Below are positions 1-12,682 of a stretch of 64,000 bases of DNA, piece by piece. The DNA lies in contig NC_083340.1 in NCBI RefSeq assembly GCF_019175385.1, positions 11,358,336 to 11,422,335 on the forward strand, written 5' to 3'. Position numbers and translations under genes: made by a program. Position 1 is the first letter of the stretch; the number at the start of each line of letters is the position of its first letter. Source of the stretch: Lycium barbarum (Eukaryota; Streptophyta; Magnoliopsida; Solanales; Solanaceae). The notes beneath the pieces are model-generated. The model was not told the DNA's origin. It made no database searches and was given only the letters and a program-made list of their open reading frames with translations.

Positions 1-109
1 TGATTTTTTCTTTTATGTCGTCTAAGATAGTAGACAGACATATGTATGGAATGTGTATGAAATGTGGTATCCTAAAATCTGATTCATAGTTTAATTGACA
101 TGTTTTCAG

Positions 110-986
110 CAAGTTGATGTGATTATGTATTACCTGAGGAAAAAGGCCAAGTATGGGCCAAATAATCCAGTCAGATACGTAACGACTGATTTTTTTTCAA
201 GTCGTGGGTTGAGTTAATTTACAATCAGTTCAAGGATAACCATAATGATCCTAGTCTGATCACTCCAGAACATGATGTCGCGCAAGTTATCCGTGGGTAT
301 AAGTTGCTTGCAAATATCGCTTAGGATAAAGTCGACTATGTGCTCATACCGATTAATGTAGGCCAAAAACATCATTGGGTGCTGGCTGTTTTATCTATAC
401 AAAGCAAGTGTCTTTTTGTCTATGATTCACTCCCGGGAGATGCAGCGCACACTCGTGCGGTTAGAGAAATTGTTCAAAAACTGGCAAAAATGATACCACT
501 CTTCTTTAACAGTACTGGATTTTATGGCAAAAGGGATGACGTAGACTGGAAGAATAACATAGAATACATTGAGAAGGGTGTTTCTGATCCTTTGGATTAT
601 GTCTTCGTGGAGAATTTGCCAGAACAAGATCCGGAATCAAAGTACGTATATTTATTCTATGAAATATGGTCTTTTGCAATTTTTAACATCTGTTGATAGT
701 TTTCATACATAAAAAATTCTTTTCTCATACATTTCATCATCATTTTCTTTTCAGTGATTGTGGAGTCTATGTATGTGCATTTGCTGAATATATCAGCCAA
801 GACATCGTGGAAATCCCAAAGGACGAGTTCGATCATCATCTTCACCGTAGTAGGTATGGTGCCCTACTGTGGGATTATGCAAGGCAAAAGCAGGATGCTG
901 GAGCTATTAGTGAGTGTGAAGCCACTGGATTGGTTACCGGTAAATTAGGTGGGCCAAGAATTCGCAAGGAACCTGTCCCCCAGTGA
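110..986 (+). pseudogene. Ulp1-like (C48) cysteine protease domain, C-terminal part, disrupted
   Basis: This is the C-terminal catalytic part of a SUMO-protease-like protein of the type carried by plant Mutator-like elements. An acceptor AG precedes base 110. Exon one runs to 641, the intron 642-754 has GT...AG borders, and exon two ends at TGA 984-986. The triad is visible: His in KHHWVLAVL (near 367-395), Asp in VYDSL (near 420-433), and Cys in NDCGVYVCAF just after the intron. Two lesions kill it: a one-base length change in the T run at 190-197 shifts the frame, and an in-frame TAG lies at 322-324. The N-terminal part is beyond the window. The substrate is unknown; family members cleave SUMO-like isopeptide bonds. 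Confidence 0.8.
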
Positions 987-2187
987 GAAAAATTACCGAG
1001 ACCTAAACGAAAAGTGAAAAATTAGTTTTTAGGGTTACTAGTTTGTAGTGTTTGATGTAAAAACATAGTTTGTTGGTGACTGGGTATGATACATTTTGTC
1101 AGGATCTATCTTAAGTTTTTGCTTGTTTTGTTATGCAAATATTGTAACTCATCTTGCTATGAATCTTTGAGTGGTTATGATACACTTTGTTGGGATCCAT
1201 CTTAAGTTTTTGCCTGTTTTGTTATGGAAATATTGTAACGCATCTTGCTATGAATCTTTGAGTTTATTAATCATATTTGATACGTCTTTCATACAATTTG
1301 GTTTGAGAGGCGTTTTGAATCGTGTAACTGCTCTTGCTTCAAGTTCTGCAGATTGTAAGAAATGCCAAATTGAAAATAATGTAATGTGAGCTCTGACATA
1401 TTTAGGTGTCAAGCTTTGCGTGGGATCTCACAGCAAGACACCTTGTCTAAAAGTTATTTTACTTTAACTTATATAGACAGTAGTTTGACTAAAAGAAACC
1501 TGATGCATGACCACCCAACCAAAACAGATTATTTGGTTTAAATGATTAGAAGGAAAGAAAAGAAATTTAGAAAACCAGAGTGCAGTTTATCCTAAATCAG
1601 AACAACCCAAAACCTTCACCAGAACTGCCTGCATCTATTATAGATAAATGCGAAGGAACAACTTGAAATAAAAAAGAAGACATAAAACACCAACCTGACC
1701 CTACCCTCCCGTCCAACAGTATCCTAAAATGTAGAAGCAATTATGGGAACAGAGAAAGCATTCTGTATCTTGAAGCACAATTAGCATCAAATTTCATTTA
1801 ACCCGTACAACAGAATTGAAATTAGCCCAATTCTATCCCAACATGAATACAAGGTAAAGCAACTGGCCTGTTGGTGCTTATTAGATACAAGTGAAAGCCA
1901 GTGAGTCCACCAACAAACCACAGGTAATGTGAGCTCTGACATATTTACCACAATACATTAGCTTGTTAAATACATTATTCATACAGTAACCATACATATT
2001 GCAGACAAACTATAAGATTTTATTATAGCCAACCAAAACCAAACACGTAATGTTGATAACCAAATTCATATCAACTTTTCAACATTATTATTATTAAAAT
2101 TGTACTCAGTTTCTACTCTTACTAAAAAAAAAACAGAGTTTCTACTGTCATTAAAAAAAATATCACCGCCATAACATTGTCGACTAT
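987..2187. other. Non-coding stretch between the convergent MULE genes
   Basis: A/T-rich and without a convincing reading frame. It contains a two-copy tandem repeat (1081-1263) and a short repeated phrase, GTGAGCTCTGACATATTTA, at about 1385 and again at about 1928. It presumably holds the 3' ends and terminators of the two flanking genes, but I see no clear signal for either. Confidence 0.5.
1081..1263. repeat. Tandem duplication, two units of about 92 bp
   Basis: Bases 1081-1172 and 1173-1263 are near-identical. Both contain ATCTTAAGTTTTTG, then TTTTGTTATG, ATATTGTAAC, and end in TATGAATCTTTGAGT. They differ at a handful of positions. The repeat lies just after the Ulp1-like gene, probably in its 3' flank. 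Confidence 0.85.
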
Positions 2188-5100
2188 TTAATTTCCCTTT
2201 GGAATATTGCTACAGGTCTTCTTATTGTGGCCTTCTGTACCACATCTGCTGCATGTCATTGTTGATTTCTCAAATTTCCCCTCGTGGAATGGTTTCATTC
2301 GTTTGGTAGCTGGTCTTCCTGGTGGTCTTTTATCATCTGGTGGCAACACAATCTCTTCCTTTACATGCCTCGGTATATCCCATGTACTTTCACATGGAAG
2401 AGTCACAACTGGTATTGCATATGTATCGAGGAAATTCTTATTGCTATAGTAGGCAGAGGTATATTCCGCTCCATGTTGGTGCCTATACACTATAGCAGCC
2501 ATAGCATGCCCGCAAGGTATCTCATCCAGTTGAAATCTTCCACAAGTACACGTCCTAGCTCGAAGACACACTGTGAACCTCCTAACACCATCAATCACTG
2601 TATGTAGAAATTTAGTGGAAGCTCGTACCTGCAATCAAAATTACATTTGTACAAGTAATTCAGAAATTATACACTAAACGTACAACATATATACACATAT
2701 TATAGAGTTTTCATACATATGACAGTAAAAAAAAAAGGATATAAGTTAACAGAAGGATTATCTTACAGTCATACGGTGTGATAATACCCCATTCTTGTTG
2801 ATAATTTCTTGATACTTTTTAGTAAGATCTGTGAATGTATTCTTTGCTTCTTCATTGTGCATCGCATTCCATCTTTCAACCAATTCCCTCATGAAATCCA
2901 ATAATTTTGCCACCGGCAATTCCCTAGCATTCACTGTAGCATTGTTTATAGATTCAGCTATGTTTGAAGTCTGTGTCCTTGTTCTTTTTACTATTGCATG
3001 TATCCGTGTCCATTTATGATAACCAATCTCAAAAAAGTATCTCCTCAGCTTCCTATCTATTTTGGTCACCCTTCCCATGCATGTTCGTTAAACTCTTGGA
3101 GGGTGTATGCCTTAGCCATTGCATAGTATAATTTCCTCATCTGCTCTTTGTTTCCGTGGCATTGCTTAATTAAATTGTTCCACAAATGCTAAATACAGGC
3201 ATAATGAGGCAGCCCAGGGTACACTGCTGCACTCACATTCCATATACTTTCATGCCTGTCCGACACAAAGCACATGTTCTCCCTCTCACCAAAAGCATCC
3301 CTGAACCGCTCAAAGAACCATGTCCAAGATGAATCATTTTCAGAATCAACTATACCATATGCAAGCGGCAGTATACTACCTGTTTCCATACACAAATAAT
3401 ACAATCAGTTATAAACTTTTTTTTTTTTTAAAAAAAAAAAGATAAAAAACAAACCTCCTGGATCCAATGTACAAGCAATTAGCATAGTCCCCTTGTAAGT
3501 TGATTTAAGATGGGTTCCGTCAACCACCACTATAGGTCTGCAATACTCCCATCCTCTAATACAAGCTTCCAGTGCTACAAAGGTATACAAGAAGCGGTCT
3601 TCCTCTGTTTTTTCCAATCTTACAACCGATCTCGGATATGTCTTCTATAAAATGTATAAGTAGGCTGGAATTTTACTGTACGAGTCGGTGGGATCACCTC
3701 GTAACATAATCATTGCCTTTTTCTTTGCTCTATAAGCTTGCATGTAGGTCAATGTTACACCATGTTGTTTCCTCATGTCCGTAGATATATCCTTGGGTGT
3801 GTATATTGTTTTTGGATCTTCATACTTATCCATTATAATAATGCTGACGACATTGGAAGTTGTTTGACGTTGTTCATAAATTCTATCCTTTAACAAGCAT
3901 GTGTGCACATCACAGAAATTCCTAATCTTGAAAAGCCTTGACTCATTTAGACTTGAGGCCTTTAAACACCATGAACAATTGTCACCAGGGCATACGAGAT
4001 GATAGCTATTGATGAAGAAGTACACATCAGAAACATTGAAAATATACATTTTTATACATACATCATACAATATTCATACACCCACCTATATTATATATGT
4101 GATTTACATACATACATGCTTCATACATTTTTTATTTATCTACAATAAACAATAATATTTGTTCGTACCTTTTTGTACCAGACCTTTTCACCTGAAATTG
4201 AAACTGCTTCATAAAGGCATATTGCCTCATAACTGCATTGAGTGTTTCTTTATCCTTGTAAATCTGTTTTTCCACAACAAATTCATGTCGAGGGTCGCTT
4301 ATTATTTCAGTTTCACAACTATCCAACAACTCACTATGTTCACTTGAAGCCATATCAATCTGTTCAATAATATTTCTCATGTATGAAGATTGAATTTCTC
4401 GACCCCTATTTATTGAACTGGAACTACTTTCACCATCATGATGGAATTCAATTCCCTCCATTTCACTATCCTCCAATGTGATACATAAAGGAAACCTACT
4501 GAAGAAATCTTTGTACTTTTTTTTTAATCTAAATATACCCAAACACCCATGTTGTTGTGTGTGATCATTGGTGGGCATCAGTCACTAGCAATGTATTTAA
4601 TCATTATGGTTTGGACTGTGGTATCTATCCCCAGTTGAGCAGCAATTGTAGAAATCAATCCATTATAGTTCGAATTTGAATCGTACTGGATTCCTTCAAT
4701 TTTGAATTCTACATATCGACCTGTTACACAAAGTTCATACAACTTTAAACCAAAATTCATACATACTAAAATAGACAAATTTTGTCTGAACCAAATCAGT
4801 TCCACACTACAGACTCTACCTAGTATACAGAGTTCATACAACTTTCAACCAAAATCCATACATACTCCAATGGACAAATTTTTCCTGAACAAAATCAGTT
4901 CCACATACAGAATCTACCTAGTATACGGAGTTCATACAACTTTCAACCAAAATCCATACATACTCCAATAGACAAATTTTTCCTGAACAAAATCAGTTCC
5001 ACACTACAGGATCTACCTATTATATGAAGTTCATACAACTTTCAACCAAAATTCATACATACTCCAATAGACAAATTTTTCCTGAACAAAATCAACTCCA

Positions 5101-5285
5101 TACTACAGAATCTACTTATTCTATGAAGTTCATACAGCTTTTCATACAACTTCTTTCATGCACGAGATTACATGCTTTTAATTGACTTCAAAACATAATG
5201 TATTTGGAGTTCAAATATATTCACCTGATGCGTCCCATCTTCCACTGTGTTGTATCATTATTGACTGCATTGTGCTATCCGCCAT
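2188..5285 (-). pseudogene. MuDR-type (Mutator) transposase, multi-exon, disrupted
   Basis: Reading leftwards, exon one is 5285-5225 (start ATG 5285-5283), and the next exon begins at 4720; the junction keeps the frame and gives the N-terminal motif HSGRWDASG. Next come the MuDR DNA-binding region (VVEKQIYKDKETLNAVMRQY), a MULE transposase core with VVDGTHL (first Asp) and CFVSDRHESI (second Asp), a SWIM zinc finger (CTCGRFQ..IPCGHAMAA, about 2500-2550) and a CCHC knuckle (CSRCGTEGHNKKTC). Introns are seen near 4169/4005, 3453/3380 and 2757/2635. Breaks include stops after the second exon (near 4578), before KTYPRS (near 3645) and near 3189, and a frameshift near 3078. It would have catalysed transposition in the nucleus; this copy cannot. 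Confidence 0.85.
4732..5140. repeat. Minisatellite, 98-99 bp period, just over four copies, in transposase intron 1
   Basis: The phrase AGTTCATACAACTTT recurs at 4732, 4831, 4929 and 5028, and in altered form at 5127, a period of 98-99 bases. Each unit also carries CATACATACT, GACAAATTTT and AATCAGTTCCA. The array lies wholly inside the first intron of the minus-strand transposase (4721-5224). Confidence 0.9.
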
Positions 5286-5826
5286 TGTTACACTAATAAA
5301 GCTTTGATCTGTATGATTTTGATTATGACTTCTGAAATTTCAATCGCCTATAATTGATAATTTGTTTAGGTAATTGATGCATCAATCGACTTCTATTAAA
5401 TCAGATTGTATTCTTCCACAAAATATCAACAACAAAAAAAAGGAAAATACCTGCTCCTTTTTTTTTTTGGAACTCGAATATGTATTACTTTTGATACTTC
5501 AATGGTTTTTGATTGAGGAATTGATTGTTTATCAACGTTGCAGTTGTTTCTTCAATCACATTCGAATCCTCAATGAAAACTGAAGAGATAGGGCGAAAAC
5601 ATTGAGCGAAATTGGGGGAGAAAAATCGCAGGGAGATATTATGGGAAGAGTAGAAATCAACGGTATTATGGGAAAATCGCAGGGAGATTCCGTGGGTTTG
5701 GCCTCTAATTGGGTTTTGTATAGGTTTGTAAGTATTCTACTGTTATATCTTGTAAACTGAATACTATCGTCGCGTTTTGTAAATATTTACTTTAAAGATG
5801 TATATATATGTATTTTGCCCAATAAG
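5286..5826. other. 5' flank of MULE transposase, no gene
   Basis: Upstream of the minus-strand transposase start. It contains a duplicated phrase AAAATCGCAGGGAGAT (about 5622 and 5671) and A/T-rich DNA. It would hold the transposase promoter and possibly the element terminus, but neither is clear. The last five bases, ATAAG (5822-5826), are one copy of the target duplication of the next retrotransposon. Confidence 0.5.
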
Positions 5827-7836
5827 TGTCACGACCCAATTTGCAGTCGTGGTGGCACCTACACTATCCCTCCGAGTAGGCGAACCACATTACTAATAAC
5901 AAGTTGAATAAGCGGAAAATTAAATAAAAAATAAATTATCAGGTCTTAAATACTTATCATAACTAGAGATGTCATGACGACCCCAAAATCTGGTCAAAAG
6001 GTACAAGAGCGCTAACATAGTACGTAATATAAGTCTGAAAATACCCGAAGGCTACATATTGTCTGTCGAATAGAAAAACAGAAATAAATAGAGGAGGTCC
6101 TTCAGGGGCCACGGATGACCAAGTAGCTCACCCTGAATGACTGAAAGATGTCACCCTCGCGTATCAGCCACGGGGTGTAGAACTGGAAACTGGATCGTAC
6201 TCTGCACTCAACAAAAGTGCAGCAAGAGTAGTATCAGTACAACACTTGTACCGGTAAGCATCATAGGCCGACAATGATTAGATAACGCATGAAGAAGTTG
6301 AAACAACAAGTAGCACATAGAGCAAACAGGTATGGTCACGTATCATATACAAGTAAAGTGTAAAGGAATCATAAAATCAACCAAGACAGATATAATTCAC
6401 CAAATGATCAGTCAAATATATGAGTGGATGAATGTGCAATGCAATAAGTTATCAAATATATAACTTACGTTAATTACGAATCTAAATCCTAACTTAGGAT
6501 TTAATTCTCACTTTCCATAACTCAAATACCATGGATTTGAAGGTTTTCATATAATCCAATACACTCAATATTCCATTACATCTACACAATATATATAAAT
6601 TAACAAAAAGAATAAAACTTCAAATTGCAAAGTCAACCACCTCTAATGCATTATATATATATATATATAATATTTCTCTAAACTTCGTGTTGGTACCTTT
6701 CAGCAACCCAAACATCTTTTTTTTTTTTTCAAACACAAATCTCAACCTTACTTAGTCCATGGATGAGATAACAATAAGTAAATTATAAATTTGGCAGAGG
6801 AATATGCATTTTTAAACTCAAAATTGTTCTCGCCTTGAAAGTAATCTACTTTCAATGTTTAATAATTATGGATAAACTACTACGAATTCCTATATTATAA
6901 TACTAATAAACCACTAATAACTTATCAATTTAAGACAAACGTTAACATTCCATAGAACAATTATGACTTAAATAAAATAATATATATTTTATCATATTTT
7001 AATTTTCTTTCCAATCCCATGTCAAAAGAACATTTTTTTGTACCAATAATTCTCAAAGAGTTTGCGGTGATGGAAATCTGCAGCAGTTGTACGATAATTG
7101 TACACCATATCAAAAGAAAATATCAAAATGGTCCTTAATGAGAATAAAAAGACACACAAACAAAAAGAGCTGTTTGTGTGAACTTAAAGAGAAGAAATCA
7201 TAGGAATGTTGGACCCACTGCTTTTCACCAAAGAAGAAACGTACAGTTTTCATTATCCAACAACCATTCTATAAACGTTTCTCATAACATATAATAATCA
7301 ATAATATATTATAACCAAAACATAACTTATTTGTACACAACATTCGTAAAGTTATTTAACCCAATGAATTAAAGCCCTTACCTGTGTCAGGCAAGTTGCC
7401 CCCTCCTTTTTGCTGGAAACGCACGAAACTCTTTTTTTCTACTGTTATGATTTAAAAGTGCAAACCCTATTAACTTTAATCCATTTTATATGGCCAGGTA
7501 ACATGGGTATTAAATAAATTATGGGCTTGGCCCATTAATCACCAATTAAAATAATTGTCCAAAGTAACCCTTTTTTACTCGATCAATATGTATAAGGTAA
7601 AAATTGACCCATTTAGTAAATTACATTACTCACCAACTTATACCTTATATAAGTGCAATTAAAATTCCTATGAATAAGCTATTCACACACATTAAATAAA
7701 TATGTTCCAAAAATTACCCATCAATTATATAACCGTGCCCCTATCCCCACAAGTTAAGAATACCATTTAAGGTTACGGAAAGGTGTTTTAACGAAAAAGA
7801 GTTCAAATGTGCTAAACGACCAAACGGGTCGTTACA
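5827..7836 (-). repeat. 3' LTR of the chromovirus (2010 bp)
   Basis: Begins TGTCACGACCC and ends GGTCGTTACA on the plus strand. It is collinear with 15562-18257 except that it lacks a 641-bp block found there and has a shorter AT microsatellite (about 6651-6669). The gag-pol stop codon lies only 11 bp inside the element, so the polypurine tract must overlap the end of the coding region or be degenerate. Confidence 0.92.
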
Positions 7837-7847
7837 TCAGATACCAA

Positions 7848-10800
7848 TCAAATAATCGCTCGTCCTCGAGCGACACGGGAAAGATGTAGAAAAGGCGTAC
7901 CTGAACTATTGAACAACTGCGGATATCTACTCCGCATATCCGCCTCGGTTTCCCAAGTGGCCTCCTCAACCGGACGGTGCTTCCATTGTACCTTAACTGA
8001 TGCAATATCCTTAGACCTCAGTTTCCTCACTTGCCGATCCAAGATTGCTACTGGCTCTTCCTCGAAGGAAATATTCTGGTCAAATAATACCGAATCCCAT
8101 TGAATGATATAAGAACCGTCTGAATGGTACTTCTTCAGCATGGAAACATGGAATACCGGATGAACACCTGCCAAACCTGGTGGCAAAGCTAACTCGTATG
8201 CCACCTCACCAACACGACGAAGAATCTCAAAAGGGCCAATAAACCTCGGGCTCAACTTGCCCTTCTTCCCAAATCGCATCACACCCTTCATTGGTGAAAC
8301 CTTCAATAGGACCTGCTCACCAACCATGAACTCCATATCACGAACCTTCCGGTCAGCATACTCCTTTTGCCTACTCTGACCTGCCCGAAGCTTTTCCTGA
8401 ATAAGCTTCACCTTGTCCAAAGACTCCCTCAGCAAATCTGTACCCCAAGGTCGAACCTCAAAAGCATCAAACCACCCAATAGGAGAACGACACCTCTTAC
8501 CATATAAAGCCTCGAATGGCGCCATATCAATACTGGAATGGTAGCTATTGTTGTACGCGAACTCTGCCAAGGGTAAGAATTTGTCCCAATGACCACCAAA
8601 ATCAAGAACACAAGCCCTCAACATGTCCTCAAGCACCTGAATAGTCCTCTCTGACTGACCATCTGTCTGCGGGTGGAACGCGGTGCTAAGATCTAACTGA
8701 GTTCCCAATTCCTTCTGCAAAGTCCTCCAGAAATGGGAAGTAAACTGAGTGCCTCTGTCGGAAATGATGGAAATAGGAACCCCATGCAATCGCACTATCT
8801 CTCGGATGTAGATTCTGGCCAACTTCTCCGCGTTATACGTAGTCTGAACCGGAATGAAGTGTGCAGATTTAGTCAACCTATCCACAATAACCCAAATCGA
8901 ATCAAACTTGCCCAAAGTCTTCGGAAGACCAACCACGAAATCCATAGCAATCCTTTCCCATTTCCATTCCGGAATGGGCATCCTCTGAAGCACACCACCT
9001 GGTCTCTGGTGCTCATACTTAACCTGCTGGCAATTCGAACACCGAGCAACAAACTCCACAATGTCTCTCTTCATTTGACCCCACCAATAGTGTTGCCTCA
9101 AGTCACGATACATTTTTGTTGCTCCTGGATGAATGGAGTATCTGGAACTATGAGCCTCTTTCAAGATCAACGGAATCAAATCACCAACCCTAGGAACGCA
9201 AATGCGCCCTTTAATCCTCAAAACACCTTCATTATCAAGAATAGCCTCTTTGGCTTCTCCACTTAGCATTTTATCCCGAATCTTGCACAATTTCACATCC
9301 TCAAACTGCTGGGCCCTAATCTGCTCCAAAAGAGATGACCTCACCTCCACATAAGCTAGAACCTTACCAGGTTCTGAATTATCGAGTCTCACCATACTAT
9401 TAGCCAAACTCTGCATCTCCATGGCTAAAGGACGCTCTCCCACAATCAAGCGCGCCAAGCTACCCATACTCACTGCCTTTCGGCTCAACGCATCAGCTAC
9501 CACATTTGCCTTTCCCGGATGATAAAGAATGGTGATATCATAGTCCTTAAGCAACTCCATCCATCTACGCTGCCTCGAATTTAGGTCCCGCTGATTAAAC
9601 ACGTGCTGAAGACTACGGTGATCCGTGAACACCTCACAATGGACTCCATACAAGTAATGTCTCCAAATCTTCAAAGCGAAGACTACTGCAGCCAACTCTA
9701 AGTCATGAGTGAGGTAGTTTTTCTCGTGAACCTTCAACTGTCTCGAAGCATACGCGATCACCCTACCCTCTTGCATCAGCACACAACCCAAGCCAATCCG
9801 AGAAGCATCACAATAAACAGTAAAGTCCTTTCCCTCCACAGGTAAAGCCAAAATCGGGGGTGAAGGCAATAAAGCCTTGAGCTTTTGAAAGCTCTCTTCA
9901 CACTCCTCGGACCACTGGAAAGGCACATTCTTTTGAGTCAACCTAGTCAAATGGGAAGCAATAGATGAAAACCCCTTCACAAATCGACGATAATAACTCG
10001 CAAGGCCAACGAAGCTCCGAATCTCAGTCACCAAAGTAGGCCTGGCCCAATCTCTAACCGCCTCGATCTTCTTGGGATCAACCATAATCCCATTCTTGGA
10101 CACAACATGTCCCAAAAATGCTACGGAACTGAGCCAGAACTCACACTTGGAAAACTTAGCATACAATTTCTTCTCCTGCAATAGGCCAAGCACGATCCTT
10201 AGATGTTTCTCATGATCTTCCTTACTCCGAGAGTACACCAAGATGTCATCAATAAACACGATGACGAACGAATCCAAGTAAGGCTTGAAGATCCCATTCA
10301 TCAAATCCATGAACGCTGCGGGGGCATTAGTAAGCCCGAAAGACATCACCAAGAACTCATAATGACCATAACGGGTCCTAAAAGCGGTCTTCGGAATATC
10401 CTCCGCTCGAATCTTCAACTGATGATAGCCTGACCTCAAATCAATCTTAGAAAAAATCGATGCGCCCTGAAGCTGGTCAAATAAGTCATCAATGCGGGGT
10501 ATTGGATACTTATTTCTGATTGTAACCTTATTCAATTGCCGGTAATCGATACACATCCGCATGGTACCATCTTTCTTCTTCACGAACAGAACGGGAGCTC
10601 CCCAGGGAGAAACACTAGGTCTAATAAATCCTTTGCTCAACAAGTCTTGCAACTGCTCCTTTAACTCTCTCAACTCTGCCGGAGCCATCCGATAAGGTGA
10701 AATCGAAATAGGTCGGGTGCCTGGCTCCAAGTCAATACAAAAGTCAATATCTCGATCAGGCGGCATACCGGGCAAGTCTGTGGGGAAAACCTCTGAGAAT

Positions 10801-12682
10801 TCACAAACAACTGGCACCGACTCCAGGGAAGGGGTATCCACACTAGTATCCCGAACATGAGCCAAATATGCTAAACATCCCTTATCCACTAACTTCCTTG
10901 CCCGAAGAAATGATATGATCTTCTTAGGTGCTGGACTAGGAGTACCCTTCCACTCTAACCGCGGAATACCTGGCATGGCCAACGTGACTGTCTTGGCGTG
11001 ACAGTCTAAAATAGCATGATAGGGAGATAACCAGTCCATGCCCAAAATAATATCAAAGTCCACCATATCCAAAATAACCAAGTCTACCCAAGTATCATAC
11101 CCCATAAATGTGACCACACAAGACCTATAGACCCGATCTACTATCACAGAATCTCCGACAGGAGTAGAGACGCGAATAGGTACATCAAGCATATCACAAA
11201 GCATATCCAGACCCGTAGAGAAATAAGTGGACACATAAGAGAAAGTAGAACCCGGATCAAATAAGACAGAAGCTGATCGGTCACAAACCGAAATAATACC
11301 TGTGATAACCGCATCAGAGGCCTCGGCCTCAGGTCTACCCGGAAAAGCATAGAAATGAGCACGTCCACCCTCGGACTGTGTGCCTCCACGATTACCATGG
11401 CCTGCCTGAGATCCTCCTCTCACTGACTGAGCGCTGCCCCTACCTGACTGATGACCACCTCTGCTAGGCTGATGGCCACCCCTGCCAGACTGCGAACCCC
11501 CTCTACCAGAATATCCTCCTCCTCTAGCTTGCGGTGCTGGAGGCCTAGATGTCTGAACTCTGGAACCCTGCCTGGATCTAGGACACTCTATCGCGTAATG
11601 CCCTGTCCCACCACACTCAAAACATGCTCCTCTGGCTATAGGCTGCTGAACTGTCATAGAAGAACCAGAATACCCTCCGCGGTCTGAAGGTCGAGAGTAA
11701 GAACCTCGGGAAGTCTGCTCAGAACTGTGCCCGCTATAACCTGAAGGACCACCTGCTAAAGCCTGTAGTGATGACTGGATGGGGCGGCTGTGGGGATGAT
11801 GACGAACCCTGTCATGGTGTCCCCCACCTCTAACAGGACCTCTGAAACTGTCAAATCTACGAGCTTTCTTGTCACCAACCCCACTATGTGCCCGACCCAT
11901 CTCTGACTCAACCCTCCTGGCATGCTCTACTACTAACTGAAATGAGGCCCCAGAAGCCTCCAACTGTAAGGTCGCCAACCGAAGCGGAAGGTCCAAACCT
12001 TTCACAAATCTCCTCACTCTCTCAGCTTCCGTGAAAAGTAATGCCGTCGCATAACGGGACAAAGCGAGAAATCTGGTCTCATACTCTGCAACCGACCTAC
12101 CCCGCTGCTCCAATGTCGAAAACTCATCCTTCCTGTTGTCTCTCAGAGTACGAGGGACATACTTTTCTAGGAATACCTGGTAGAACTGGGTCCAGGTCAA
12201 AGGTGGCGACCCAACTGGTCGACACTCCATGTACGATCTCCACCACTGTTTGGCATCCCCAACTAACTGGAAAGAAACATAATCGACCCCGTGAGACTCC
12301 ACTACACCCAACTTATGAAGCATCTCATGGCAGCTAACAATAAACTCATACGCATCCTCCCCGAGAGTACCATAGAACCAAGGAGGAGACATTTTGGTAA
12401 ACCCCTCGAACAATTTTCGCTCCTCACTGGTCAACACTGGCCCATCCATAGGCCTTAGAGCAAAATCAGGCGCTGGAGTAGTATCAATACGGGGAGCCAC
12501 TGCTGCTGCCGGCAATACCCTCGATGTCCGAAATCCTGGAGCAACCGTAGCATCGGGAGTATGACCTCCCACTCTAGTCTGCGAGCTATCTGGAGCAACT
12601 GGAATCATGCCCGCTTGAGCCAAACTGTCAAAGTACCCCAACACTCGAAACACCGCCTCCTGAAAATCAGGAGTAGCCGTGA
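7848..12682 (-). pseudogene. Ty3/gypsy gag-pol polyprotein, main fragment, N-terminus cut off by solo LTR
   Basis: A single open frame of about 1600 codons encodes gag, protease, reverse transcriptase, RNase H, integrase and chromodomain for replication and integration of the element. Counting from the GTG codon at 12653: gag core about 75-245, CCHC knuckle [15 protein letters not shown] about 343-357, protease motif LFDPGS about 463, RT motif FIDDILVY about 798-805, RNase H YCDAS about 945, integrase zinc finger (H..H..CSNC) about 1175-1215, catalytic Asp in MDFVVGLP and SDRGTQF and Glu in SERTIQ about 1236-1335, and a chromodomain ([12 protein letters not shown]) about 1535-1585. No internal stop or frameshift is present. 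The frame continues past 12653 and is broken only at 12682 by the solo LTR; the true N-terminus is at 15318-15058. Confidence 0.93.

Larger units (their letters stand above)
1..5826. mobile_element. Ulp1-bearing Mutator-like element, degenerate, left end outside window
   Basis: Two element-type genes lie tail to tail: an Ulp1-like cysteine protease on the plus strand (110-986) and a MuDR-type transposase on the minus strand (5285-2188). Pairing of mudrA and Ulp1-like genes is known from plant Mutator-like elements (Kaonashi type). Both genes carry frameshifts and stops, so this copy is dead. Its left end precedes base 1. I could not find the right terminal repeat; the right limit given is simply where the next retrotransposon begins, so the true end may lie before 5826 or beyond 18262. 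Such elements often lack clear terminal inverted repeats. Confidence 0.65.

Noticed and set aside
4732..5140. CRISPR-like array
   Set aside because: The units are contiguous 98-99 bp tandem repeats with no spacers, in a plant transposon intron.
5623..5690. Terminal inverted repeat of the Mutator-like element
   Set aside because: The AAAATCGCAGGGAGAT phrase is a direct, not inverted, duplication and no partner is visible at the left of the window.
8733..9266. A 177-codon plus-strand open frame
   Set aside because: Antisense to the integrase part of the chromovirus polyprotein; composition follows the real frame on the other strand.
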